NCBI RefSeq assembly: GCF_015351235.1
Contig: NZ_JADKSJ010000001.1
Coordinates: 434,001-498,000, forward strand
DNA length: 64,000 nucleotides
Direction: 5' to 3'
Origin: Plantibacter sp. VKM Ac-2880
GTDB lineage: Bacteria; Actinomycetota; Actinomycetes; Actinomycetales; Microbacteriaceae
The notes below the pieces were generated by a model. It worked only from the letters and a program-made list of their open reading frames with translations. It was not told the origin of the DNA and did no database searches. Positions 55,677-63,241 of the stretch are shown in pieces. Position numbers and translations under genes: made by a program. Position 1 is the stretch's first letter. Each line of letters starts with the position of its first letter.

Positions 55677-57590
55677 TCAAGCGGGTGTCGTCGCCTCGCG
55701 TCCCATCACGCCGTCGAAGAACGCGGCGAGTTCCGCCGTGGCGGTCAGTGGCAGGACGTGGGCGACGTACTGGTCGGGCCGAACCACGACGATCGCGCCG
55801 TCGCGGTCGATCCCGCGCTCCTCGAAGATGTCGACCTCGGGGTGCACCGCGTAGACCTTCTCGTAGTCGACGAGGTCGAAGGGGCCGACCCGCGGGAGGA
55901 AGACCTGCGGCACGGTCCCGAGATCGATGTCCGTGTGGTGCTCCTGGTAGACCACCTTCACGTCGAACCAGTCGTCCGCCCGCACGCCGTCGGGCACGTG
56001 GTTCAGTGGCGATTCCGGTGCGTCCTGGAGCCAGGCCGCCAGCTCCGCCGACCGCCCGGCGACGGGAGAGGCGCCGTCGGCGAACACGTAGAGCCGCCAC
56101 CGACCGTCGGCCGTGGCGTGGTGGCCGAGGTGGACGTGGTTCGCGTCGGCGACCCGCGAGGTCAGGACGGACTTGAACCGTTTGCCGAGCGGGAAGCCGG
56201 TCGCGAGGTGCTGGTGCGTCGCCTCGCCGACGATGGCCGACGCCGCGTACTCGGTCATGAACCCCGCCGGGAACTCGGCCGTCCGCACGTAGAAGTCGGC
56301 GAGCTCCGAGGGGTCGGCGAACTCCTCCGGTCGCTTCGCCATGAGCGTCGACCACTCGCGGTCGAAGTCGATGAGGTCCTGTGCGACGACCTGCCGCTCG
56401 GCCGAGTAGGTGGCGAGCAGGCTCTCCGGGCTGCGGCCCTCCAGCACATGTCCGAGCTTCCAGGCGAGGTTGAAGCCGTCCTGCATCGACACGTTCATGC
56501 CCTGCCCGGCCTTCGCGCTGTGGGTGTGGCAGGCGTCGCCGGTGATGAACACGCGCGGCGTGCGCGTGCCGAGCTCGTCGAGCGGGACGTCGTCGAAGCG
56601 GTCGGTCAGTCGGTGGCCGACCTCGTAGACGCTGTGCCAGGCGACGTGCTTCACGTCGAGCCGGTAGGGGCTGAGGATCGCGTTCGCGTGCTCGATGATC
56701 TGCTCGATGGAGGTGGACCGGACCGCTGCGCCGCCACCCGCCGGCACCTCGCCGAGGTCGACGTACATGCGGAACAGGTGCCCACCCTCGCGGGGGATGA
56801 GCAGGATGCTGCCGCCCGAGCCCGACTGGATCGCGCACTTCGTCCGGATGTCCGGGAAGTCGGTGACGGCGAGGGCGTCCATGACACCCCAGGCGTGGTT
56901 CGCCTGGTCGCCGGCGAGGGTGCAGCCGATCGCCTGGCGTACGCCGCTCCTGGCGCCGTCCGCCCCGATGACGTATTTGGCGCGCACCGTCTTGGCGCGC
57001 ACCGTCCTGGTGCCGCCGGTCGAGTCATCGCTGCTGTCGAGGAGGGTCACCGCCACCGGGTACTCGGCGGTGTCGTCGATCTCGAGGCCCTGGAACGCCC
57101 ATCCGTAGTCGGGTCGCATGCGCGTGGGTGCGTTGGCCATGTACTCGGCGAAGTAGTCGAGCACGCGCGCCTGGTTCACGATGAGGTGCGGGTACTCGCT
57201 GACGCCCGTCGTGTCGTCGAGGGGGCGGGCGCCGCGGACGATGCGGCTCGGGTTGTCGATGTCGGGCTTCCAGAACGCCATCTCGGTGATCCGGTACGCC
57301 TCGGCGGTGATGCGCTCAGCGAAGCCGAACGCGTTGAACGTCTCGACGCTGCGCGCCTGGATGCCGTCCGCTTGGCCGATCGCGAGGCGTCCCGGTCGTC
57401 GCTCGACGATCCGCGTGGTGATCGTGGGGAACCGGGAGAGCTGCGCGGCGGCGATCATGCCGGCGGGCCCACTGCCGACGATGAGGACGTCGACCTCGTC
57501 CGGCAGCTCGTCGGGCCGGTCGATCCCGACCCCTGCGGCGGGGAGCACGCGTGGATCGCCGGAGACATAGCCATGGTGGTGGAACTGCAT
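55677..57590 (-). CDS. FAD-dependent aromatic monooxygenase, MobA/phenol hydroxylase-like
   Basis: The 637-residue protein has FAD-binding VLIVGSGPAGMIAA (GxGxxG at 39-44), the DG motif in VIGADGARSGVRQ and the GD motif in VFITGDACHTHSAKAGQG. A C-terminal thioredoxin-like domain (IDRDGAIVVVRPDQYVAHVL) is present as in phenol 2-monooxygenase and 3-hydroxybenzoate 4-monooxygenase (MobA), which have the same size. The MQFHHHGYVSGDPRV start also matches that group. It hydroxylates a phenolic ring using NADPH and oxygen. ATG 57590 follows GAGGAA. A 29-bp palindrome lies directly upstream. No ring-cleavage genes are in the window. Confidence 0.87.
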   Translation of the reverse strand: MQFHHHGYVSGDPRVLPAAGVGIDRPDELPDEVDVLIVGSGPAGMIAAAQLSRFPTITTRIVERRPGRLAIGQADGIQARSVETFNAFGFAERITAEAYRITEMAFWKPDIDNPSRIVRGARPLDDTTGVSEYPHLIVNQARVLDYFAEYMANAPTRMRPDYGWAFQGLEIDDTAEYPVAVTLLDSSDDSTGGTRTVRAKTVRAKYVIGADGARSGVRQAIGCTLAGDQANHAWGVMDALAVTDFPDIRTKCAIQSGSGGSILLIPREGGHLFRMYVDLGEVPAGGGAAVRSTSIEQIIEHANAILSPYRLDVKHVAWHSVYEVGHRLTDRFDDVPLDELGTRTPRVFITGDACHTHSAKAGQGMNVSMQDGFNLAWKLGHVLEGRSPESLLATYSAERQVVAQDLIDFDREWSTLMAKRPEEFADPSELADFYVRTAEFPAGFMTEYAASAIVGEATHQHLATGFPLGKRFKSVLTSRVADANHVHLGHHATADGRWRLYVFADGASPVAGRSAELAAWLQDAPESPLNHVPDGVRADDWFDVKVVYQEHHTDIDLGTVPQVFLPRVGPFDLVDYEKVYAVHPEVDIFEERGIDRDGAIVVVRPDQYVAHVLPLTATAELAAFFDGVMGREATTPA

Positions 57591-57617
57591 CGATTCCTCA
57601 CTTCGTCGTCAAGAATT

Positions 57618-57646
57618 CGATAATGGAACACAGTGTTCGCTTATCG
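57618..57646. promoter_or_regulatory. 29-bp palindrome upstream of monooxygenase gene
   Basis: Inner arms GAACAC/GTGTTC (57626-57638, centred on A) are perfect and outer arms CGATAA/TTATCG (57618-57623 and 57641-57646) are perfect too; only the two 2-bp joints do not pair. It lies 28 bp upstream of the start codon. The shape fits an IclR-, GntR- or MarR-type operator. Confidence 0.7.
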
Positions 57647-57716
57647 CACGGCAGACACTACCCTGCGTCGACGCACGGCGGAAGGCCGGACGCCGATGCA
57701 GGGCGATGTGGCGCGC

Positions 57717-58253
57717 TCAGTCCTTGGTCGCCCAGGTGCCGAGGTCCTTCACCTCGATGGCCGTGGGGAGCGCGTCGGCGTCACCGAGGAAGGCCTGGCA
57801 GGCGACGAGCGGCGCATCGGGTGCGACCCCGGGGGTCGCGTTGCCGTCCGGCGTGCAGTCGAACTGACCGATCACCTGGATGGGCCGGTAGGTGCCCTTG
57901 CCGGTGAGCTTCCACTCGTCGGTCTTCGGCACCGGCAGGGCCGAGCGGTCGGCGTCCGCGATCTCGCCGTCGGTGAGCGTGACCGAGTACGTGACGAAGT
58001 ACGGGACCTTGCCGTCGTCCGACGGCGTCGACTGCAAGCCCATCTCCGCGAGGTCGCTGAGCTTCCCCTCCCGGACGTCGTCGATCGAGAACGACATCTC
58101 GACCCCGGTCCCGACCTCGACGGCCACGCCCGTGCCGATCGCCAAAGCGTCATCGGGAGCCTGCTGAGAGCCGGCGGAGCATCCGGTCAGGGCGACCCCG
58201 AGGGTCGCGGCGACGAGGGCGGTCAACGTGAGGGCGCGGCGGGAGCGGGTCAT
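57717..58253 (-). CDS. Hypothetical lipoprotein
   Basis: The 178-residue protein has a lipoprotein signal (ALVAATLGVALTGCSAG, Cys at about residue 25). A beta-rich extracellular domain follows (VAVEVGTGVEMSFSIDDVRE, VPYFVTYSVTLTDGEIADAD, YRPIQVIGQFDC, VACQAFLGDADALPT) with two cysteines that may pair. The overall look is of actinobacterial lipoproteins of the DUF4352/immunoglobulin-like kind, but no family is certain. It is on the membrane outer face; partner unknown. Confidence 0.7.
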   Translation of the reverse strand: MTRSRRALTLTALVAATLGVALTGCSAGSQQAPDDALAIGTGVAVEVGTGVEMSFSIDDVREGKLSDLAEMGLQSTPSDDGKVPYFVTYSVTLTDGEIADADRSALPVPKTDEWKLTGKGTYRPIQVIGQFDCTPDGNATPGVAPDAPLVACQAFLGDADALPTAIEVKDLGTWATKD

Positions 58254-58287
58254 GTCCTCGACGCTATCGGGGACGGTACGCCCGCGC

Positions 58288-59184
58288 CTACGGGGACAAC
58301 TCCCCATCCATCGTCGAGGTGGATGCGGGCCTCGTCCAGTGCCCCGGCCGGTCGATGGTGGTGGGAAGCAGGGTCGCCGCATCACCCCGCGCGGCGTTCA
58401 CCTGCGCCTGCGTGAGGAACAGGGTGTCCGTGAGGTCGGCTCCGTCGAGTCGCGCACCGCGGAGGTCGGCACCCAGGAGGTCGACGCCCGCCAGGTCCGT
58501 TCCGCGGAGATCGGCGCCGATGAGCAGCGCCCCGCGCAGTTCGGCTCCGCACAACCGCCGATCGCGGAGGTCCCGGCCGACCAAGTCCGCCGAGGGCTGG
58601 AGCGTGTCGTCCGGCTCGCCGTCCGCGCTCGCCAGGTACCCGCCGCGCGCCTCCTCGCTGATGTCGACCAACACCGTCCGGACGGCGGCGCGGAGCCGGT
58701 CGACGTCAGCAGCGAGGATCTCGGCCGTCCCGCCGTCGAGGACCCGCATGATCTCCGCGCGGAGCTGATCGACCGGTTCAGCGAGGTCGGTGTCGCTCGC
58801 GCGCTCCGATGCCTCGACGAGGTACCAGCGCATCTCCTGCAGCTGCCGGACGACGCCGAACGTGCGGAACATCTCGGCGCTCGTGTCGGGGCGTTCCCGC
58901 CAGCTCGTCCCGCCGTACAGCTCTTGCGACACGAGCTGGCCTGCGCCGAAGCAGTCGAACACGGTGCAGCCGCGGAAGCCTCGCGGGCGGAGGGACTCGT
59001 GGATGGTGCAGGAGAAGTCGTCGGCCAGGTTTTGGCAGGGCGTGCCGGCCGGTTTGTCGATCGGGAAGTCCGCGGATCGTTGGAACCCGAAGGCGGTGCA
59101 GCAGAGCGCGAAGCAGTCAGCGCAGTTCGCGCGGAGTGCCGAGCGGGCGTCGGGAGGGGTGACGGAAGTGTCGTTGGTAGGCAT
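58288..59184 (-). CDS. Cysteine-cluster plus pentapeptide-repeat protein
   Basis: The 298-residue protein starts with a YkgJ-like cysteine cluster (CADCFALCC, Cys21/24/28/29) and further conserved Cys in GTPCQNLADDFSC and FRGCTVFDCFGAGQ. A helical middle part follows, then a pentapeptide-repeat region (ADLVGRDLRDRRLCGAELRG and onward, to ADLTDTLF at ~260) of about ten units forming a right-handed beta-helix. Such proteins occur widely in actinobacteria without a known role. The cysteine cluster could bind zinc or an iron-sulphur cluster. The 266 bp upstream of its start (59185-59450) show no gene or clear signal. Confidence 0.8.
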   Translation of the reverse strand: MPTNDTSVTPPDARSALRANCADCFALCCTAFGFQRSADFPIDKPAGTPCQNLADDFSCTIHESLRPRGFRGCTVFDCFGAGQLVSQELYGGTSWRERPDTSAEMFRTFGVVRQLQEMRWYLVEASERASDTDLAEPVDQLRAEIMRVLDGGTAEILAADVDRLRAAVRTVLVDISEEARGGYLASADGEPDDTLQPSADLVGRDLRDRRLCGAELRGALLIGADLRGTDLAGVDLLGADLRGARLDGADLTDTLFLTQAQVNAARGDAATLLPTTIDRPGHWTRPASTSTMDGELSP

Positions 59185-59450
59185 GCGTGGGTGGTCTTTC
59201 CGGAGTGGTTTCGAGTGATGGCCGGGATGCGGGGGAACTCCGCAGGGAGCTCCCCTTCCGGGCGCACGAAATCACCGCCCCTCGTCGGAGGAGCGAACGG
59301 ATGTCGCTGGAGGGGCTCTGGGTCACAGAGGGAAAGAACGGTTCACTGCCGAACAGAATATCGCCGGTCCGCCACTTCCCGGTGTCCTTCACGATCCGGA
59401 CGCCGACGTCGGAACAGCGCGTCCAGTTCGACGGATGACTCCGCTGCGTC

Positions 59451-60263
59451 TCAGTCCCGGATCAGGCCGTTCATCGCGGCCCAGCCGAGTGCGGGAGGCT
59501 GCGCCGATGTCGCGTCGGGGGAGTCGAGCATCGACGAGGCCCACTGGTGCGCGAGGCTGTAGGCGGCCTCGGCGATCGATGAGCCCGCGCTGATCCGGCT
59601 CGCCCCGGCCTTCGCGAGGTCGCTGATCGACAGGGTTCCTGGACCGAAGGCGACGTTGACCGGGAGGGTGGTCGCGTCCGCGAGTCGTTGGATCGTGTCG
59701 GCGCGGAGGGCGCCGAGCACGAAGATGCCGCTCGCACCTGCCCGCGCGTACGCGGCGGCACGGGTCACGGTCTCGTCGAACCAGCGGTCGCCACCGATGT
59801 CACCGAGTCGATGCGTGTCGATCCGCGCATTGATGAAGAGGGGGATCCGGGCCTCGTCGGCTGCACTTCGTGCGGCAGCGATCCGTTGCTCCTGTTCGCC
59901 GACCGGGCGGAGCGAGTCCTCGAGGTTCACCCCTGAGGCGCCCGCCTCGATGCAGGCGGCGACGGTGCGGGCGACCTGGGCCGAGGTGTCGCCGTAACCG
60001 CCCTCGATGTCGGCGGTGACCGGCACCGGCACGGCGGCGGCGATCCGACGCACGGCGTCGAGAGCCGTCTCGCGGCTGAGCTCGTTCCCGTCGCGGTGCC
60101 CGAGCGACCAGGCCACACCGGCGCTCGTGGTCGCGATGGCCTGCGCGCCCGCCGCGAGCACGGCACGGGCTGAGGCGACGTCCCACGCGTTGGGGAGGAT
60201 CAGCGGGTCGCCCTGGACGTGCATCGAGTGAAGGGCGAGGGCGCGTTGGAGGTGATCGGTCAT
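59451..60263 (-). CDS. Isocitrate lyase/PEP mutase-family protein
   Basis: The 270-residue protein has the phosphoenolpyruvate mutase/isocitrate lyase barrel: LILPNAWDVASARAVLAAGA, ATTSAGVAWSLGHRDGN, VTADIEGGYGD, GVNLEDS, PLFINARIDTH and GASRISAGSS. The catalytic KKCG(H) loop of isocitrate lyase is lacking. It probably acts in C-C or C-P chemistry on small acids, such as a carboxyvinyl-phosphonate- or oxaloacetate-type reaction. ATG 60263 was chosen; ATG 60281 is an alternative. It stands alone. Confidence 0.83.
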   Translation of the reverse strand: MTDHLQRALALHSMHVQGDPLILPNAWDVASARAVLAAGAQAIATTSAGVAWSLGHRDGNELSRETALDAVRRIAAAVPVPVTADIEGGYGDTSAQVARTVAACIEAGASGVNLEDSLRPVGEQEQRIAAARSAADEARIPLFINARIDTHRLGDIGGDRWFDETVTRAAAYARAGASGIFVLGALRADTIQRLADATTLPVNVAFGPGTLSISDLAKAGASRISAGSSIAEAAYSLAHQWASSMLDSPDATSAQPPALGWAAMNGLIRD

Positions 60264-60343
60264 CCTCCCAGTCCAGCACATGACCGAGGTGTCGCCGACC
60301 GCGCCGCCGCTTGCTAGCGTGGGCGTCGATCGAAGGCGGGTTC

Positions 60344-61465
60344 ATGCGTCCAGTGGTGTTGTCAGGCGGCCCAGCGGTCGGGAAGTCGACGTGCGGGCGC
60401 CTGCTGGCCCGGGATCTCGCCCGCGCCGCCTTCATCGATGTCGACGACATCCGGCAACTGGTGGTGTCGGGTGAGGCCACGCTGTGGAGCGGAGACGAAG
60501 GGGTGTCCCAACACCTCCTCGCGGCCCGGAACGCGTCGGCCATGGCCAGGAACCTCATCGCAGACGGCTTCGCGGTCGTCATCGCCGACGTCGTCACGCC
60601 GGAGGCCCTCGCGGTCTACCGGGCGGAACTCCCGGACAGCCTCGTCATACACCTGGCGCTCCCACTCGAGGAGGCGCATCGGCGCGCCACGACCCGTGCC
60701 GTCTACTTGTCCGAGGACGAGTTCGACCTGCTGCACGACCTGCTGACGCCCCCGCCGGAGGTCGATCACGTCATCGACGTCAGTGGCATGACGGTCGATC
60801 AGCAGCTCGAGGCGATTCGCGACGTATGGGCTTCGCTGCAGACAGACGGGCGTGTTCCGTCTCCCGATCCGCACGACGGACGGGAACGGGCGGACCGGGA
60901 GATCGAGACGGGTTGGAGCACGCGCTCGACAAGGACGGTCTTCGAGGGCCGGGCCACCTTGGTCGAGCACGAGGTACAGCTCCCGGATGGTTCCCATCTC
61001 GGCTACCTCGTCGACGAGAGTGTGCCCTTCTCGGTCGCGTCACTCATCCTCGATGGGGACGACGTGATCCTGACGCGGCAGTACCGATATCCCCTCGACC
61101 GATGGATCCACGATCTGCCGGGTGGCGGAGGCCGGAGCGAGGAGCAACCGCTCGATGCTGCTCGGCGCGAGCTCGAGGAAGAGCTGGGGCTGATCGCGGA
61201 TGATCTTCGACCGCTCCACACCTTCTTCATGAACCCGGGGCGTGCGGCGTGGCCGACGCATCTCTTCATCTCCACGTCGGGCTTGCGAGCGGGGCGTGCC
61301 GACACATCCGACCCCGGCGAACAGGTCCGCCTCGTGCGCATGTCGCTGATCGAGCTCGACCAGCTGATCACGAACGGGACGATCGTCGATCCGCCGCTCA
61401 TGGTGGCGCGAGCGGTTGCGGCCGCCCGTGGTCTGCTCCCGCCGCTCGGGCCGATCGCCGGGTGA
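60344..61465 (+). CDS. Fusion of P-loop kinase and NUDIX hydrolase
   Basis: The 373-residue protein joins two enzymes. Residues ~1-175 are a small-molecule kinase with Walker A GGPAVGKST (8-16), FIDVDDIRQLV and HLALPLEEAHRRATTR, of the AAA_33/chloramphenicol phosphotransferase-like group. Residues ~200-373 are a NUDIX hydrolase with a complete box from about residue 260 (G-x5-E-x7-REL-x-EE-x-GL) inside an ADP-ribose pyrophosphatase-like context (TRQYRYPLDRWIHDLPGG). A charged linker separates them. No frameshift is visible. It could phosphorylate and hydrolyse linked nucleotide substrates; no specific reaction can be given. Confidence 0.82.
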   Translation: MRPVVLSGGPAVGKSTCGRLLARDLARAAFIDVDDIRQLVVSGEATLWSGDEGVSQHLLAARNASAMARNLIADGFAVVIADVVTPEALAVYRAELPDSLVIHLALPLEEAHRRATTRAVYLSEDEFDLLHDLLTPPPEVDHVIDVSGMTVDQQLEAIRDVWASLQTDGRVPSPDPHDGRERADREIETGWSTRSTRTVFEGRATLVEHEVQLPDGSHLGYLVDESVPFSVASLILDGDDVILTRQYRYPLDRWIHDLPGGGGRSEEQPLDAARRELEEELGLIADDLRPLHTFFMNPGRAAWPTHLFISTSGLRAGRADTSDPGEQVRLVRMSLIELDQLITNGTIVDPPLMVARAVAAARGLLPPLGPIAG

Positions 61466-61474
61466 CGGAGGCGC

Positions 61475-61891
61475 TCAGCTCCTGACGGCGCTTGCGCGCC
61501 CTGAGACCGCCGGCGGCCGCTCCTGGATCACCCAGGTGTTGCCGTCCGGGTCGGCGAAGAAGACGAACGAGTTCCAGTCGCCGCCCCGGCCCTCCAGGCG
61601 GACACCGTCTTCGAAGTGCATGACCGGTGTCACGTCGACGCCGCGCTCGGCGAGTTCGGCCCGGGCCGCGTCGACGTCGACGACGACGAGCTGCAGGCCT
61701 TCGAGGCGGGAGTCGCCGGCCTTCAGTTGGATGCTGCTGGCCGAGCCGGGTGGGGTGAGCTGCACGATGCGGAGATCGTCGCTGACCCGATGGTCGAGGT
61801 CGAGATGGAACCCGACCTGCTCGTCGTAGAAGGCTTTCGCCCGGTCGACGTCGGAGACACTGACGGGGACGACTTCGAGATTCCAGTGCAT
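61475..61891 (-). CDS. VOC-family (glyoxalase-like) protein
   Basis: The 138-residue protein has the fold signature of VOC proteins: LEVVPVSVSDVDRAKAFYDE, LQLVVVDVDAARAELAERGV, FVFFADPDGNTWVIQE. Metal ligands are only partly clear. The gene lies 20 bp after the DHFR-like gene and is probably co-transcribed with it. It converges with the kinase-NUDIX gene. Role unknown, perhaps binding or detoxification of a small compound. Confidence 0.82.
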   Translation of the reverse strand: MHWNLEVVPVSVSDVDRAKAFYDEQVGFHLDLDHRVSDDLRIVQLTPPGSASSIQLKAGDSRLEGLQLVVVDVDAARAELAERGVDVTPVMHFEDGVRLEGRGGDWNSFVFFADPDGNTWVIQERPPAVSGRASAVRS

Positions 61892-61911
61892 GGGACGCTC
61901 CTTCGTGTGGT

Positions 61912-62481
61912 TCAGTCGGCCGAAGGCATCGGCCGGTACCGCATGGCGACCGCACCCGAGCCGAACGGTTCGCGGTGCACCAATTCGAGCTGGATCTGTT
62001 CGCTCAACCCGGCGAGCAGGGTCGGTCCGTGGCCGGCGATGACCGGCTGCACGACGAACGCGTACTCGTCGATGAGCCCCAAGTCGGCCAGCGCGCGGGG
62101 GAGCGTCACACCACCCACCCACAGGCCCGCGCCGGGCTCCGCCTTGAACCGCTGCACGGCTGCACCGACGTCCCCGCGGAGCAGCTCGGCGTTCCAGTCG
62201 ACCGACGCCAACGTGCTCGACACCACGATCTTCTGCGCTCGGTCGATGGCCTCCGCGAACGCGATCTCCGAGGCGCCCATCCAGTCGGGCCAGACGCCGT
62301 CGGGTGGCCGCCGCCAGGTGGACTCCATCATCTCGTAGGTGACCCGTCCGAAGAGGAGGGCGTCGGCTCGCTCCAGTTCGGCCGTCCAGAAGCGCATCGA
62401 CTGCTCGTCCGGTGGAAGCCCGGCCTCGTGATGGCAGCAGCCGTCGAGCGTGACGTTGATCGAATACCGGAGTGGTCGCAT
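61912..62481 (-). CDS. Dihydrofolate reductase-like protein (RibD C-terminal type)
   Basis: The 189-residue protein has the RibD_C/DHFR-like pattern: LRYSINVTLDGCCHHEAGLP, ADALLFGRVTYEMMESTWR, KIVVSSTLASVDWNAELLRG, GAGLWVGGVTLPRALADLGL, VIAGHGPTLL. It probably binds NADPH and reduces an unknown substrate; this family is common and not involved in folate synthesis. It precedes the VOC gene by 20 bp. Confidence 0.87.
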   Translation of the reverse strand: MRPLRYSINVTLDGCCHHEAGLPPDEQSMRFWTAELERADALLFGRVTYEMMESTWRRPPDGVWPDWMGASEIAFAEAIDRAQKIVVSSTLASVDWNAELLRGDVGAAVQRFKAEPGAGLWVGGVTLPRALADLGLIDEYAFVVQPVIAGHGPTLLAGLSEQIQLELVHREPFGSGAVAMRYRPMPSAD

Positions 62482-62592
62482 CGCATCGCTCCCTCGTGAT
62501 GGCTCGGGCGCATGGGGTGCCCTGACGCCCCCACTGTAGGACGATCCGCCGGCCGTGGGGAGGGGTGATGGGCATCGTCGCCGCGCCGCGGT

Positions 62593-63189
62593 TCAGTGCC
62601 CGACCGGCACGCCCGCCGCGGAGAGTGCAGCGCGGAGTGCGCGGACACCGTGGAAGTGGTGCGTACGCATGCCGACGGCGTCGGCGCCGACGAGTTTCGA
62701 CGCGGTGTCGTCGGTGAAGAACACCTCGTCACCGGTGACGTCGAGCGCCTCGAGCACGTGCTGGAACGCCCGGACGTCGGGCTTCGCGAAGCCGATGACG
62801 GCCGAGTTGAAGATCGCGTCGAACCGCCCAGCGAAGCCATGAGCGTCGACCTCGGCCGCAATGGTGTCGGTGCCGTTCGTCAGGATCGCGGTCCTGAGGC
62901 CCAGTCCTCGGATCTCATCTGAGAGGTCGAGAACCTCGTCGTCCACGATCGACGGGTGCCGACCCCACTCTTCAGCGGCAGCGTGATCGCCGAGTGTCTC
63001 GCCCACGCGCCTCACCCACTCGTCGCGCGTGATCCGTCCGGTGGTGACCTCCTCGATCAGCGGCTTGGAGAAGGCGACCCGCTCGATCGACCCTGGGTTC
63101 ACGCCGCGACGGTGTTCGAGATCCGTCATGAATGCAGGGTCGAAGTGCCGGACGAGGCCGTCGAGATCGAAGAGGACGACGTGGATCAT
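62593..63189 (-). CDS. HAD-superfamily hydrolase
   Basis: The 198-residue protein has motif I DLDG (Asp8/Asp10 in VVLFDLDGLV), motif II TNGTD and motifs III/IV with Lys in IGFAKPDVRAFQHVL and FFTDDTASK. A small cap domain follows motif I. It dephosphorylates or dehalogenates an unknown small molecule. ATG 63189 has GAGGATGGCCGG-type sequence upstream. It lies 52 bp downstream of leuA on the same strand. Confidence 0.88.
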   Translation of the reverse strand: MIHVVLFDLDGLVRHFDPAFMTDLEHRRGVNPGSIERVAFSKPLIEEVTTGRITRDEWVRRVGETLGDHAAAEEWGRHPSIVDDEVLDLSDEIRGLGLRTAILTNGTDTIAAEVDAHGFAGRFDAIFNSAVIGFAKPDVRAFQHVLEALDVTGDEVFFTDDTASKLVGADAVGMRTHHFHGVRALRAALSAAGVPVGH

Positions 63190-63241
63190 CCGGCCATCCT
63201 CCCCGATTCCGTGGTCGACCGCAGCCTCTGAGAGGGATCGC

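Noticed and set aside
59185-59450. An 83-codon frame on the plus strand at 59187
   Set aside because: No ribosome-binding site, no recognisable domain and no coding-like third-position GC pattern.
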